Source of the DNA: an uncultured Spirochaetales bacterium
GTDB taxonomy: Bacteria > Spirochaetota > Spirochaetia > Sphaerochaetales > Sphaerochaetaceae
DNA length: 64,000 nucleotides
NCBI GenBank assembly: GCA_949283305.1
Contig: CASDRU010000018.1
Location: 62,001-126,000, forward strand
Direction: 5' to 3'
Of the stretch, positions 51,172-59,882 are shown piece after piece. Positions within the stretch are counted from its first letter, which is position 1, and the number at the start of each line of letters is the position of its first letter. The notes under the pieces were generated by a model, which saw only the letters and a list, made by a program, of their open reading frames with translations, was not told the DNA's origin and did no database searches. Both the position numbers and the translations under genes were made by a program.

Positions 51172-53306
51172 AATATCATATAAACAAGATAGATACTGAA
51201 AAATGTGCATCGATTTCTGAGACTTTCGCTCTTGATATGATCACATCCACAATCCTCTTGAGAAGAGGGATAAGTGAGAAAAAGGATCTGAAGTTTTTTT
51301 TAGAAAACGATCTGGTATATCAGCATTCTCCGTTTCTTTTTGATGACATGCAGAACTTTGTCGACAGGATCACAGAGGCAATTGAGAGAGAGGAGAATGT
51401 CCTTATTTTCGGAGACAGGGATGCTGACGGCATAACATCGACAGCCCTTCTTTACACTGAGCTGAAGAGAGCAGGAGTCAGGAATCTCTCATACCGTCTT
51501 CCTCTTTCTGATGAACAGTATGGACTGACTGATGCTGTTGTTGAAGAAATAGAGCAAAAGGAAATCACTCTTGTCATAACAGTTGACAACGGAATCAGCG
51601 CTGCATCGGAAATCCGCTCTCTAAAGAAAAAGGGCATTGACACAATAGTGCTTGACCATCATCTGGCCTCTTCTGATTTTCCTCCCGCCTGTGCTCTGAT
51701 AGATCCGAAAATCGAAGGGGAGGAGTATCCTTTTCCATCCCTTTCTGGATGCGCTGTAGCATTCAAGGCCGCTTTTGCCCTGCGTTACAGCAGAACAGGG
51801 TTTTATCAGGAACGATGCATACTCTTTCATGCTGAGCCCCAGAATGACAGCATAAGAATGAGTGCTGTGAAGATGGAGAACCTGATTGAGTATGATGAGT
51901 GCACAGAGGAAATCTCAACTGACGGATATATCAGTGCTGAGATGAGCAGGATCATTTCATTTCTGGATGACAATCTTCCGATTCTCGTGCTTGATTCCTC
52001 TTATGAGAAGAACATGCTTGAAAAAGCTTTCGGAACACAGCTTGAGATAAATCTGATCGATATCAGGAGCAGAATAGAGAAAATAATTCCCGCAGTGAAG
52101 GACAAGAGCCTTTTTGAGATATCAAAGATTTCCCATGCTCCCAGATATGAGGAAGGGGATGAGGAAATTCTGAGCCTGAAAAGCCTCTTCAAGTCTTTCT
52201 CCCTTCATTCTGACAAGAGCCTCTATGAAGATATTGACTATCCGCTCATCCTTGCATCAATCGGCACTGTAGCTGACCTCATGCCGCTGAAAGATGAGAA
52301 CAGGATAATAGTGAAGAGAGGGCTTAAGGAGTTAAAGAAAACAAAGAACAAGGCCTTCCTCTACATGCTTGGCAAGCTTAATCTGCTTTCAAAGGATTTG
52401 ACAGCAAGAGATATCTCGTTCTCAATCGCGCCTCTGCTCAATTCCTCCGGAAGGATGGGGAGGCCTGATGTGGCAGTGCGCTTCCTGCTTTCTTCCTCTG
52501 ATGATGAAATAGAAAAGCTTTATTCAGAGCTTGAGGCTATGAATAAGGAAAGACAGCGCCTGACAGAATCTCTTGCTATCAGTGCACGCTCCCAGGCTCT
52601 TTCCTCAAAGGAGTTCTTTTCAGGACGCTTTGTCCTCATCGAGTCTGAAATCCCGCGTGGTCTTACAGGGAACATCTCTTCAAAGATCATGAATGAGATG
52701 AAAATACCTACAATGGTTCTCTCCTCTGAAATGGATGACAGAATCAGTGCAAGCATGAGAAGTCCCGAAAGCTTTGATTCAAAGGCATTTCTGGATAATT
52801 TCCAGAGTTTTTTCTCAGACTATGGCGGACACAGGTGTGCAGCCGGTTTTTCTATGTCTAAAGAGAGTCTTCCTGCATTCAAGGAGGCACTTTCTGATTT
52901 TGTCCTCACAAATGCAGAATATTTTCTGCAGGAAGAAGAGAGCATTCCCGTCGATTTCGATATCCCTGAAGTCCTGATGGATACATCACTTTGGAAGATA
53001 TCATCATTCTTTGCTCCTTTCGGGATGGAGAATGAGAATATAAAGCTTCATCTTTCAAAGGCAAGTGTTGTTGAAAGCTATCACATTGCAAACAGAAATG
53101 ACTGGATGAGGCTCTCTGTTGAAATAAACAGCAAGGTATGGCCTGCAGTATGCTGGAATGCAGGGGAAGGGAAGATAAAAAGCGGTGATGAGATTGAAAT
53201 CATATTCTCACCGGAAGTGAGTGTGTACAAAGGAATAAAGAGATTTGAAATCAATATAATCCGCATGGAGAAGATTATTGACAATGAAAGTGGAAATGAG
53301 CAATAA
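51168..53306 (+). CDS. recJ: Single-strand-specific exonuclease RecJ with an internal insertion
   Basis: 712 residues. The DHH domain shows FGDRDADGIT (82-90; the usual GDYDVDG with Y-to-R and V-to-A), TVDNGIS (139-145) and VLDHH (161-165). GTVADLMPLKDENR (366-379), NSSGRMGRP (425-433) and GGHRCAAGFS (about 560) belong to the second half and DHHA1. About 145 residues, from roughly 212 to 356, sit between these conserved blocks where many RecJ proteins have a short linker. The insertion partially recalls DnaQ-type exonucleases. It is coupled to recO; rpsU follows. Confidence 0.9.
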   Translation: MKYHINKIDTEKCASISETFALDMITSTILLRRGISEKKDLKFFLENDLVYQHSPFLFDDMQNFVDRITEAIEREENVLIFGDRDADGITSTALLYTELKRAGVRNLSYRLPLSDEQYGLTDAVVEEIEQKEITLVITVDNGISAASEIRSLKKKGIDTIVLDHHLASSDFPPACALIDPKIEGEEYPFPSLSGCAVAFKAAFALRYSRTGFYQERCILFHAEPQNDSIRMSAVKMENLIEYDECTEEISTDGYISAEMSRIISFLDDNLPILVLDSSYEKNMLEKAFGTQLEINLIDIRSRIEKIIPAVKDKSLFEISKISHAPRYEEGDEEILSLKSLFKSFSLHSDKSLYEDIDYPLILASIGTVADLMPLKDENRIIVKRGLKELKKTKNKAFLYMLGKLNLLSKDLTARDISFSIAPLLNSSGRMGRPDVAVRFLLSSSDDEIEKLYSELEAMNKERQRLTESLAISARSQALSSKEFFSGRFVLIESEIPRGLTGNISSKIMNEMKIPTMVLSSEMDDRISASMRSPESFDSKAFLDNFQSFFSDYGGHRCAAGFSMSKESLPAFKEALSDFVLTNAEYFLQEEESIPVDFDIPEVLMDTSLWKISSFFAPFGMENENIKLHLSKASVVESYHIANRNDWMRLSVEINSKVWPAVCWNAGEGKIKSGDEIEIIFSPEVSVYKGIKRFEINIIRMEKIIDNESGNEQ

Positions 53307-53311
53307 TCTGT

Positions 53312-53335
53312 TTGCTTAACCGTCTTCGGAAGCAA
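53312..53335 (+). promoter_or_regulatory. Hairpin abutting the rpsU ribosome binding site
   Basis: Arms TTGCTT/AAGCAA plus CCG/CGG with loop TCTT. It lacks a T tract, so it is not an obvious recJ terminator. Its last two bases are the first two of AAGGAGGTGA, the rpsU ribosome binding site, so it could affect S21 translation. Confidence 0.4.
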
Positions 53336-53349
53336 GGAGGTGATTAATA

Positions 53350-53559
53350 GTGGCATACGTAAGAGTTGACGATAATGAACCTTTGGAGAAGTCAATCAAG
53401 AGATTCAAGAGAATGGTTGAGAAAGAAGGCATTATCCGCGAATGGAAGAAGCGTGAATACTATGAAAAGCCTTCAACAATCAAGAACAGAAAGAACAAGG
53501 CTATGGCCAGAAAGCAGATGAAGAAGGTCAGAAAGATGCACGCAAGCAAGGCCTATTAA
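53350..53559 (+). CDS. rpsU: 30S ribosomal protein S21
   Basis: 69 residues. [28 protein letters not shown] and the basic end [20 protein letters not shown] are characteristic. The start is GTG 53350, with the full anti-SD complement AAGGAGGTGA at 53334-53343. The tail is longer than that of E. coli S21 in lysine and arginine. Follows recJ after 43 bp; a terminator follows. Confidence 0.95.
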   Translation: MAYVRVDDNEPLEKSIKRFKRMVEKEGIIREWKKREYYEKPSTIKNRKNKAMARKQMKKVRKMHASKAY

Positions 53560-53565
53560 TCCATG

Positions 53566-53590
53566 CACCTCGAAAGAGGTGTTTTTTTTT
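53566..53590 (+). terminator. Intrinsic terminator of rpsU
   Basis: CACCTC/GAGGTG with GAAA tetraloop, then nine T residues. Confidence 0.92.
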
Positions 53591-53630
53591 CGTCCAATGC
53601 AATGATAAAACAATTAATTTTCAACTTTTT

Positions 53631-53659
53631 TTGACATATGGCAATCCTCGTGAGACAAT
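53631..53659 (+). promoter_or_regulatory. Promoter of serA-serC and following genes
   Basis: Consensus TTGACA (53631-53636), a 17-bp spacer ending TGA, then GACAAT (53654-53659). The leader is about 25 nt with AAGGAGG before ATG 53691. Confidence 0.65.
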
Positions 53660-53690
53660 TAGATTGAATCAAGAATAAGGAGGATTGTGT

Positions 53691-54578
53691 ATGTTGATTC
53701 TTATTTCCGATGCATTTGACAAATCACTTCCGGAGAAACTCAGCAGGTTCGGACAAGTGACCGAAGACAAGGAAAGACTCAGCGAAGCTGATGTCGTCCT
53801 GATCAGAAGCAAGACAAAGGCTGATAAGGCCTATCTCGACAGTGCAAAGAATCTCAAGCTCATAATACGCGGCGGGGTAGGTATGGACAATATTGACATT
53901 CCTTATGCAAAGGAAAAGCAGATTGTTGCAACCAATACTCCACATTCAAGCGCAATAGCAGTTGCGGAGCTTGCATTTTCGCTGATGCTCAGTGTTCCAA
54001 ACCATATTGTTTTCTATGATACGACAACAAAGGCCGGAGAGTGGCAGAAGAAGACAAAGCGAACTGAGCTTTATGGCAAGACTCTGGCTCTCATGGGTAT
54101 GGGAAACATCGCAAAAGAAGTTGCAAAGCGTGCCCGCGCATTTGGAATGAATGTCGTCTCCTATGATAAGTACGTGAAAGAAAGCGATCTTGCTGAAATG
54201 AAGGAAAGCGCAGCAGATGCCGTAAGATATGCTGACTACATTTCCATACATCTTCCGCTTACTGATGAGACAAAGGAAATGTTCTCAAAGAGTCTCTTTG
54301 ACAAGATGGAGAAGGCCCCTGTAATCATAAACACAGGGCGTGGAAAATGTGTAAGCGATGAGGATATGGCTACTGCTCTCAAGGAAGGAAAGGTCTCATG
54401 GTACTGCGCTGATGTATATTCAGCCGAGCCGCTTGATATGGCAAGCCCGCTTTTATCATGTGAGAATATCACCCTTACTCCTCATGTAGGAGCCAACAGC
54501 AATGAGAATCTTCTCAGAATCGGAGAAGAGGTAATCCAGACAATAGACAAATATGTTTCACTAGGAGTGTTGAAATGA
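53691..54578 (+). CDS. serA: D-3-phosphoglycerate dehydrogenase, short form
   Basis: 295 residues. IIRGGVGMDNIDIPYAKE contains the catalytic arginine, MGMGNIAKEVAKRARAFGM the NAD-binding GxGxxA, NTGRGKCVSDEDM and LTPHVGANSNEN the catalytic histidine. It oxidises 3-phosphoglycerate for serine synthesis. No C-terminal ACT domain is present, so serine feedback would need another mechanism. ATG 53691 has AAGGAGG; the TTG at 53685 is upstream. Its stop overlaps serC. Confidence 0.92.
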   Translation: MLILISDAFDKSLPEKLSRFGQVTEDKERLSEADVVLIRSKTKADKAYLDSAKNLKLIIRGGVGMDNIDIPYAKEKQIVATNTPHSSAIAVAELAFSLMLSVPNHIVFYDTTTKAGEWQKKTKRTELYGKTLALMGMGNIAKEVAKRARAFGMNVVSYDKYVKESDLAEMKESAADAVRYADYISIHLPLTDETKEMFSKSLFDKMEKAPVIINTGRGKCVSDEDMATALKEGKVSWYCADVYSAEPLDMASPLLSCENITLTPHVGANSNENLLRIGEEVIQTIDKYVSLGVLK

Positions 54579-55651
54579 GAAAGAAGAACTTTTTTGCAGG
54601 ACCGTCAGTGCTTCCTCTTGAAGTGCTGGAGAAAATAAGGGACCAGATTGTGGATTATGACAAAGAAGGGCTTTCCATGATAGAGGCAAGCCACAGGGGT
54701 GGCATGTTCGAGAAAATGTATGATGAAGCTCTCTCCACATTCCGTCGCCTGCTGGATATCCCGGATGACTATGATGTTTATTTCCTTGGCGGAGGTGCAA
54801 CACTTCAGTTCACCATGATTCCACTAAACTTCCTCATCAAGGGCAAAAAAGCCAGCTATGTAAAGACCGGAAGCTGGTCAAACAAGGCTGAAAAGGATGC
54901 AGAGAAGATAGGAGATGTTGAGATTGCATGGGACGGCAAGGACATAAACTACACCAGGATTCCAAAGGCAGAAGAACTCAAGGTCTCTCCACACAGCTCG
55001 TACCTGTATCTCTGTGCAAATGAGACAATAGGTGGAATAGAATGGAGAGATTTCCCTTCAGTCAGTATTCCTCTCATTGCTGATATGTCATCAGATATTC
55101 TTTCACGCCCTGTTGATGTATCCCGCTTTGCCATGATCTACGGCGGAGTACAGAAGAACATGGGGCCTGCAGGAGCAACGTTCATAATCATGAGAAAGGA
55201 TATGCTTGATAAGCGCAATGAAAACCTTACAGCATATATGGACTATGCTCTCCACAGCAAGGAAAAAGGGCTGTATAACACACCGCCTGTATTCTCAATC
55301 TGGGCTGTGAAGCTAGTTCTTGACTGGGTCGAGAAAATGGGTGGAGTCAAGAAGATGGATGAAAGAGCAGAAGCAAAGTCATCTTTGATTTATTCAATCA
55401 TTGATTCTTCTGATTTCTTCACAAGTCCTGTTGAGAAAGAGAGCAGGAGCAGGATGAACATTGTATTCCGTCTTCCATCTGAGGAGCTTGAAGCCCGCTT
55501 TATTGAAGAGAGCAAGAAGGAAGGAATGCTTGGTCTTAAGGGCCACAGGAGTGTAGGAGGCCTGAGGGCAAGCTTATACAATGCATGTCCAATGGAAGAT
55601 GTTGAAGCACTTGCTGCATTCATGAAGGAATTTGAGAGAAAGAACGGATAA
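54575..55651 (+). CDS. serC: Phosphoserine aminotransferase
   Basis: A 358-residue PLP enzyme for the second step of serine synthesis. NFFAGPSVLPLEVLEKI and EASHRGGMFEKM start the fold, FLGGGATLQF and KTGSWSNKA bind substrate, and MIYGGVQKNMGPAG carries the PLP lysine. It ends with GHRSVGGLRASLYNACPMEDVE, a clear family block. ATGA-coupled to serA. Confidence 0.95.
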   Translation: MRKKNFFAGPSVLPLEVLEKIRDQIVDYDKEGLSMIEASHRGGMFEKMYDEALSTFRRLLDIPDDYDVYFLGGGATLQFTMIPLNFLIKGKKASYVKTGSWSNKAEKDAEKIGDVEIAWDGKDINYTRIPKAEELKVSPHSSYLYLCANETIGGIEWRDFPSVSIPLIADMSSDILSRPVDVSRFAMIYGGVQKNMGPAGATFIIMRKDMLDKRNENLTAYMDYALHSKEKGLYNTPPVFSIWAVKLVLDWVEKMGGVKKMDERAEAKSSLIYSIIDSSDFFTSPVEKESRSRMNIVFRLPSEELEARFIEESKKEGMLGLKGHRSVGGLRASLYNACPMEDVEALAAFMKEFERKNG

Positions 55652-55664
55652 AGGGAGGATTTAT

Positions 55665-56639
55665 ATGTCAGAGCTGGATACAAAATACATGGCACTGGAA
55701 CTGAAAAGTCCTTTGATAGTCTCTTCATCGCCGCTTACGGCAAGCATAGAGAATTTGAAAAAATGCCAGGATTACGGAGCGGGAGCTGTTGTGCTCAAAA
55801 GCATTTTCGAAGAGCAGATTGAAAAGGATGCAGAGCGTGATGCTTCAGCTCTGGATACACTTGAGCATAATGACAATTATGAGTATTTCACATCTCTGAC
55901 AAAGGATTATTACATCGAAAAGTATGCAAAGCTCATAAAGGATGCCAAGAGCGCTCTTGATATCCCTGTAATTGCCTCAATCAACTGCAGCAGGATGGAC
56001 AGCTGGATTGAATATGCTGAGCGCTTTATTGCAAGCGGTGCAGATGCCATCGAGCTTAACTATTTCCCTGTCGCAAGCGACAGCAGCATAAGCGGTGAGA
56101 AAGTGGACAAGGCATTATTCTCCTTTGCCGAAAAGGCGAGAAAGAGCATATCTTGTCCTCTTTCCATCAAGCTCTCATCCAATTACTCATCACTGTCATA
56201 CATAACCAGGCGTCTTGATGAGCTTTCAATTGATTCTCTCGTGTTCTTCAACAGGGCCTTCCGCCCTGATATCGATCTTGATACGCTTTCTTTCAGGGCT
56301 CAGAATAATCTTTCTGAAGACAATGAGTACTCAAATGCTCTTCGCTGGATTGCTTTGATGAGCGCTGAAGTGTCTCTGGATTTTGCGGCAAACACTGGAA
56401 TACATGATGCAGATACTGCACTCAAGATGCTGCTTGCAGGGGCAAAGGCTGTTGAAATCTGCTCTGTGATCATAAAAGAAGGATTTGCTTCCATTACACG
56501 CATCAATGAAGGCATAAAGAGCTTTATGAAAGAGAAGGGATATGCTAATATTTCAGAGTTCACTGGTCTTTTAGCCCAGGAAAATCATGCTGAGGGCTAT
56601 AACTGGGAGAGAGTCCAGTTCCTTAAGACCATAAGGTAG
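55665..56639 (+). CDS. Dihydroorotate dehydrogenase-like protein
   Basis: 324 residues in a flavin TIM-barrel fold. ELKSPLIVSSSPLTASIENL and GAGAVVLKSIFEEQI match the DHODH-like group, and PVIASINCSRMDSWIEYAERF, DAIELNYFPV and FAANTGIHDADTALKMLLAGAKAVEICS match barrel strands. The cofactor phosphate site is kept but the usual catalytic environment differs. True PyrD is doubtful; the substrate is unknown. ATG 55665 has GGGAGG. It follows serC after 13 bp, probably in the same operon. Confidence 0.75.
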   Translation: MSELDTKYMALELKSPLIVSSSPLTASIENLKKCQDYGAGAVVLKSIFEEQIEKDAERDASALDTLEHNDNYEYFTSLTKDYYIEKYAKLIKDAKSALDIPVIASINCSRMDSWIEYAERFIASGADAIELNYFPVASDSSISGEKVDKALFSFAEKARKSISCPLSIKLSSNYSSLSYITRRLDELSIDSLVFFNRAFRPDIDLDTLSFRAQNNLSEDNEYSNALRWIALMSAEVSLDFAANTGIHDADTALKMLLAGAKAVEICSVIIKEGFASITRINEGIKSFMKEKGYANISEFTGLLAQENHAEGYNWERVQFLKTIR

Positions 56640-56643
56640 GAAT

Positions 56644-57774
56644 ATGTTTGACAGCAGTAAATACAGGGATATAGAGCCATATAAGGGTGTGGATTTCAAA
56701 GAGAGTTTTGATCGTTTCCTTTCAAAGACAGACATGCTTTCTGCATTTGTCGGGAATCTTCTTCTGGATGATGATCCGAGAAAGGATCTCTTCACTTCTT
56801 TCATCTACAGCACGAAGGACAGGATACAGAATTATTCTGATTTCCAGAATGTGATTACAGCAGGAGTCCTGATTCCGGCTATAGTGGAAAAGACAGTCAA
56901 GGAATTCACTTTCAGCGGAACTGAGAATCTTGATAACGACAAGGGCTATCTTTTCATTTCAACGCATCGTGATATAGTCCTTGACTGCGCTCTTACTGAC
57001 TATGCTCTGATGCTCAGCAAGAAACCTCTGTGCCAGATGGCTTTTGGAGATAATCTCATTTCATCTCAGTTTGTAGAGGACCTTTTTCGTCTCAACGGTG
57101 GTGTGATAGTGAAAAGAGACCTGCCGATGAGAGAGAAGTATCTTGAGTCCATCAGGCTAAGCGAATATCTAGTTGACACCGTCACTCTTGACAACTGCTC
57201 AATCTGGATTGCCCAGAAGAGCGGAAGAAGCAAGGACGGGCTCGATCTTACACATCCTGCTATAATCAAGATGCTGTATCTTTCAAAGAAGAAGGATGGG
57301 ATTTCCTTTGCTGATCTGATCAAAAGCGTGCGTATCGTTCCTGTAAGCATTTCCTATGAGTACAACCCGAATGACATAAATATGGCTCGTGAGGAAGTTG
57401 CAATAAGGAAGAACGGGGCACACGAGAAGAAAAAGTATGAGGATACGATATCAATGATGAGGGGAATCAAGGGCTATAAGGGCAGAGTGCATGTATCATT
57501 CGGTCAGGCTCTTGATGGAGAGTATGAGAATCCAGAAGAAGTTGCTAAGGAAATTGACAGACAGATTCATCTTTCATACAGACTCTTCAGCACGAACTAT
57601 ATCGCATACGACATACTTTCAGGAAAAGATGAGTTCAAGTCAAATTATTCTGATTTTGACAGAGCAAGCTTTATCAACAGACTTTCCCATCTTACAGAGG
57701 AAGTCAAGATGGAAGTCATCAGAGGGTATTCAAATCCTGTAAAGAGCTATCTCGAACAATGCGGAAAACTCTGA
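56644..57774 (+). CDS. PlsB/PlsC-type glycerol-phosphate acyltransferase-like protein
   Basis: 376 residues. ISTHRDIVLDCALTDYAL resembles the catalytic motif of the family (a variant of NHxxxxD), LNGGVIVKRDLPMREKYLE a substrate segment, and SIWIAQKSGRSKDGLDLTHPAIIKM the later blocks. It probably makes lysophosphatidic or phosphatidic acid for membrane lipids, or a related acyl transfer. No long membrane segment. It begins 4 bp after the DHODH-like stop, so it is likely in the same operon. Confidence 0.75.
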   Translation: MFDSSKYRDIEPYKGVDFKESFDRFLSKTDMLSAFVGNLLLDDDPRKDLFTSFIYSTKDRIQNYSDFQNVITAGVLIPAIVEKTVKEFTFSGTENLDNDKGYLFISTHRDIVLDCALTDYALMLSKKPLCQMAFGDNLISSQFVEDLFRLNGGVIVKRDLPMREKYLESIRLSEYLVDTVTLDNCSIWIAQKSGRSKDGLDLTHPAIIKMLYLSKKKDGISFADLIKSVRIVPVSISYEYNPNDINMAREEVAIRKNGAHEKKKYEDTISMMRGIKGYKGRVHVSFGQALDGEYENPEEVAKEIDRQIHLSYRLFSTNYIAYDILSGKDEFKSNYSDFDRASFINRLSHLTEEVKMEVIRGYSNPVKSYLEQCGKL

Positions 57775-58109
57775 TTGCTCTGTTTCTTTCCATTTTGCTG
57801 ATTTCCTGTCAGAGCAAAGAGTACACAGCCCTGATGAGGAACCTTGAGAAGACTGCTGACGGGGTATACCTCATTTCCTTCATGATAAGCGGAAGTGAGG
57901 ATTATTATTTTACCCTCACATCCCCATCTGGAATCCTTTCATGGTCCGGAATGCTTGAAAATGAGGGAGAAGATTTCTTTTCAGCCCAGATAAGGATCAC
58001 AGAAGGCGCAGTCCTGCTTGACGGTGTGTACAAATGGGAAATAATATCATCAGATGGCGTTGAAAGCAGCGGAGAATACTTATTTCGTTCTCCCGACCAG
58101 ACGCTTTAG
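57759..58109 (+). CDS. Small lipoprotein, unknown function
   Basis: 116 residues with signal peptide and lipobox LLISCQSK. The mature part is probably a small beta-sandwich (VYLISFMISGSEDYYFTLTSPSG). No family recognised. It overlaps the acyltransferase by 16 bp and the opposing mutL 3' end by 30 bp. Confidence 0.65.
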   Translation: MRKTLIALFLSILLISCQSKEYTALMRNLEKTADGVYLISFMISGSEDYYFTLTSPSGILSWSGMLENEGEDFFSAQIRITEGAVLLDGVYKWEIISSDGVESSGEYLFRSPDQTL

Positions 58110-59882
58110 CTCATCATCAGATATCTTTGCAAGGAATGTCCTTCCATGAGGACATGACGGAGAATCAAGGAGCAGTGTCTTCTCAATAAGGGATTCGGCT
58201 GTGCATCGGTCGACTTCATCTCCCTGCTTTATGGCGGCCTTGCATGCAACAATTGCAAAAATATCTGCCTCTATTTTCTTTTCATCTGCAACTGTGCTCT
58301 CAATATATGATACAATCCTGTCTTCCGTTGATCTCATGCTGGAAGGAAGCTCTGTGATGAAGAACTTTCCATCCTTCTTCTCAATCTTTATTCCGATGCT
58401 GCTGTAGATCTCGATGTTCTTTTCAAGAAAGCTCTCTGCATCCTTTTCAAGATCAAGAGCAAGAGGAATCAGAAGTTTCTGTATGCTCTTTTTTGCTTTG
58501 ATCTCTTCATAAAGTATTCTTTCATGCGCTGCATGCTGATCAAGAAAATAAAGCTCATCTCCTGATGTGAAGATAAGAAAGAGCTTGAAAGCCTGCCCGA
58601 TATATTCAAATTCAAGCTCTTTCTTCTCTTCCTTGTTTTCCTTCTTCTCGTCCTTCATCCTCTTCAGTTCCCGTGCCTGTTCTATCCATGAAGGATCTTC
58701 GGGACGCTCTGTTTTCCGCACATCTTTCTCTTTCTCATCCGTGCTTTTCTGATGTGGCATAAAGCTTCTATAGTTTTCCCTGTGCTCAAAGAAATGAGAG
58801 CGGTCTTTGTTTTCAGAGCCTGTCCTGAGATAGCTGTCATTATCAAAAAGAAGGGGATTCTGCTCTTCCTTCAGAGTAATCTTCGGTATTTTCCTCTCTA
58901 TGCCGTTTTGAATAAGAAGCACTATTGCGTGATGTATATCGCCTATGTTCCTTATCTTAACTTCTTTTTTTGCTGGATGGATATTGAAGTCAACAAGCTC
59001 AGCCTTGTCATTTATGAAGACTGCGGCAACAGGGAATGTTCCTCCTGGAAGAAGCTCCCCATAGCCGTAAATGACAGCCTGTACAAGGGAGTATTCATCA
59101 ACCTGACGGTTGTTTACATATATTCTTATTTCCTTCCTGTCGCTTCTTTTCACTCCGCTGTTTCCTGCTATGATGTCAATTGTAAAATCATCACTTTTAG
59201 TTCTCAGATGCAGAACATCAGCATCAGCAATTCCCATAGGGCGGTAGAGCATCATCATTCTTTCTTTCAGACTCTGGCACTTTTCAAACCTTACCTTGAG
59301 TGCTCCGTCTGAATAGAACCAGAATGATCTGTCAAAAAATGGCAGTGCCTTTGATATGAATGTCTTCTGGCATAATGATGATTCTGTCTGCGGCCTCTTC
59401 AAAAATGCTCTTCTAGCAGGAAGAGAGGCAAAAAGATCCTCGCTTTTAACTCTTGTGCCTTTTTCAAGAGCAGATGGCATGATCTCTGAGCGTGAAAGGT
59501 TATCTATTACAATCTCATTTGCTTTTTTCTCATCGCTGTCGAATGATGATATTGTAAGCCTGCTTACAGCACTGATGGAGTAGAGAGCTTCACCTCTGAA
59601 TCCGAGAGTGGTTATGTTATATAGATCATCTCCAGTTTTTATCTTGCTTGTCGCATGATCGTTTGCAATAAGAGAAAGGTCCGCTTTTTTAATTCCTTCC
59701 CCGTCATCCTGGACAGAAACCTCGTCAATTCCTCCTCCTTCAATGGAGCATGTGATGTTTACTGCTCCCGAATCCAGAGCATTGTCAAGGAACTCGCGGA
59801 GGATTGACTCCGGACGCTCAACAACTTCTCCTGCTGCTATGCGGGAGGCAACCAGTGAATCCAGTATGTTTATCTTTCCCAT
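58080..59882 (-). CDS. mutL: DNA mismatch repair protein MutL, endonuclease-type
   Basis: 600 residues. The GHKL ATPase domain has RIAAGEVVERPESILREFLDNALDSGA, DDGEGI and ATSKIKTGDDLYNITTLGFRGEAL. A low-complexity charged linker (about residues 370-420) precedes the C-terminal dimer domain with DQHAAHERILYEE, the metal-binding endonuclease motif, and CPHGRTF. It nicks the strand in mismatch repair without MutH. Its start shares one base with the barrel frame stop upstream. Confidence 0.95.
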   Translation of the reverse strand: MGKINILDSLVASRIAAGEVVERPESILREFLDNALDSGAVNITCSIEGGGIDEVSVQDDGEGIKKADLSLIANDHATSKIKTGDDLYNITTLGFRGEALYSISAVSRLTISSFDSDEKKANEIVIDNLSRSEIMPSALEKGTRVKSEDLFASLPARRAFLKRPQTESSLCQKTFISKALPFFDRSFWFYSDGALKVRFEKCQSLKERMMMLYRPMGIADADVLHLRTKSDDFTIDIIAGNSGVKRSDRKEIRIYVNNRQVDEYSLVQAVIYGYGELLPGGTFPVAAVFINDKAELVDFNIHPAKKEVKIRNIGDIHHAIVLLIQNGIERKIPKITLKEEQNPLLFDNDSYLRTGSENKDRSHFFEHRENYRSFMPHQKSTDEKEKDVRKTERPEDPSWIEQARELKRMKDEKKENKEEKKELEFEYIGQAFKLFLIFTSGDELYFLDQHAAHERILYEEIKAKKSIQKLLIPLALDLEKDAESFLEKNIEIYSSIGIKIEKKDGKFFITELPSSMRSTEDRIVSYIESTVADEKKIEADIFAIVACKAAIKQGDEVDRCTAESLIEKTLLLDSPSCPHGRTFLAKISDDELKRLVGRTK

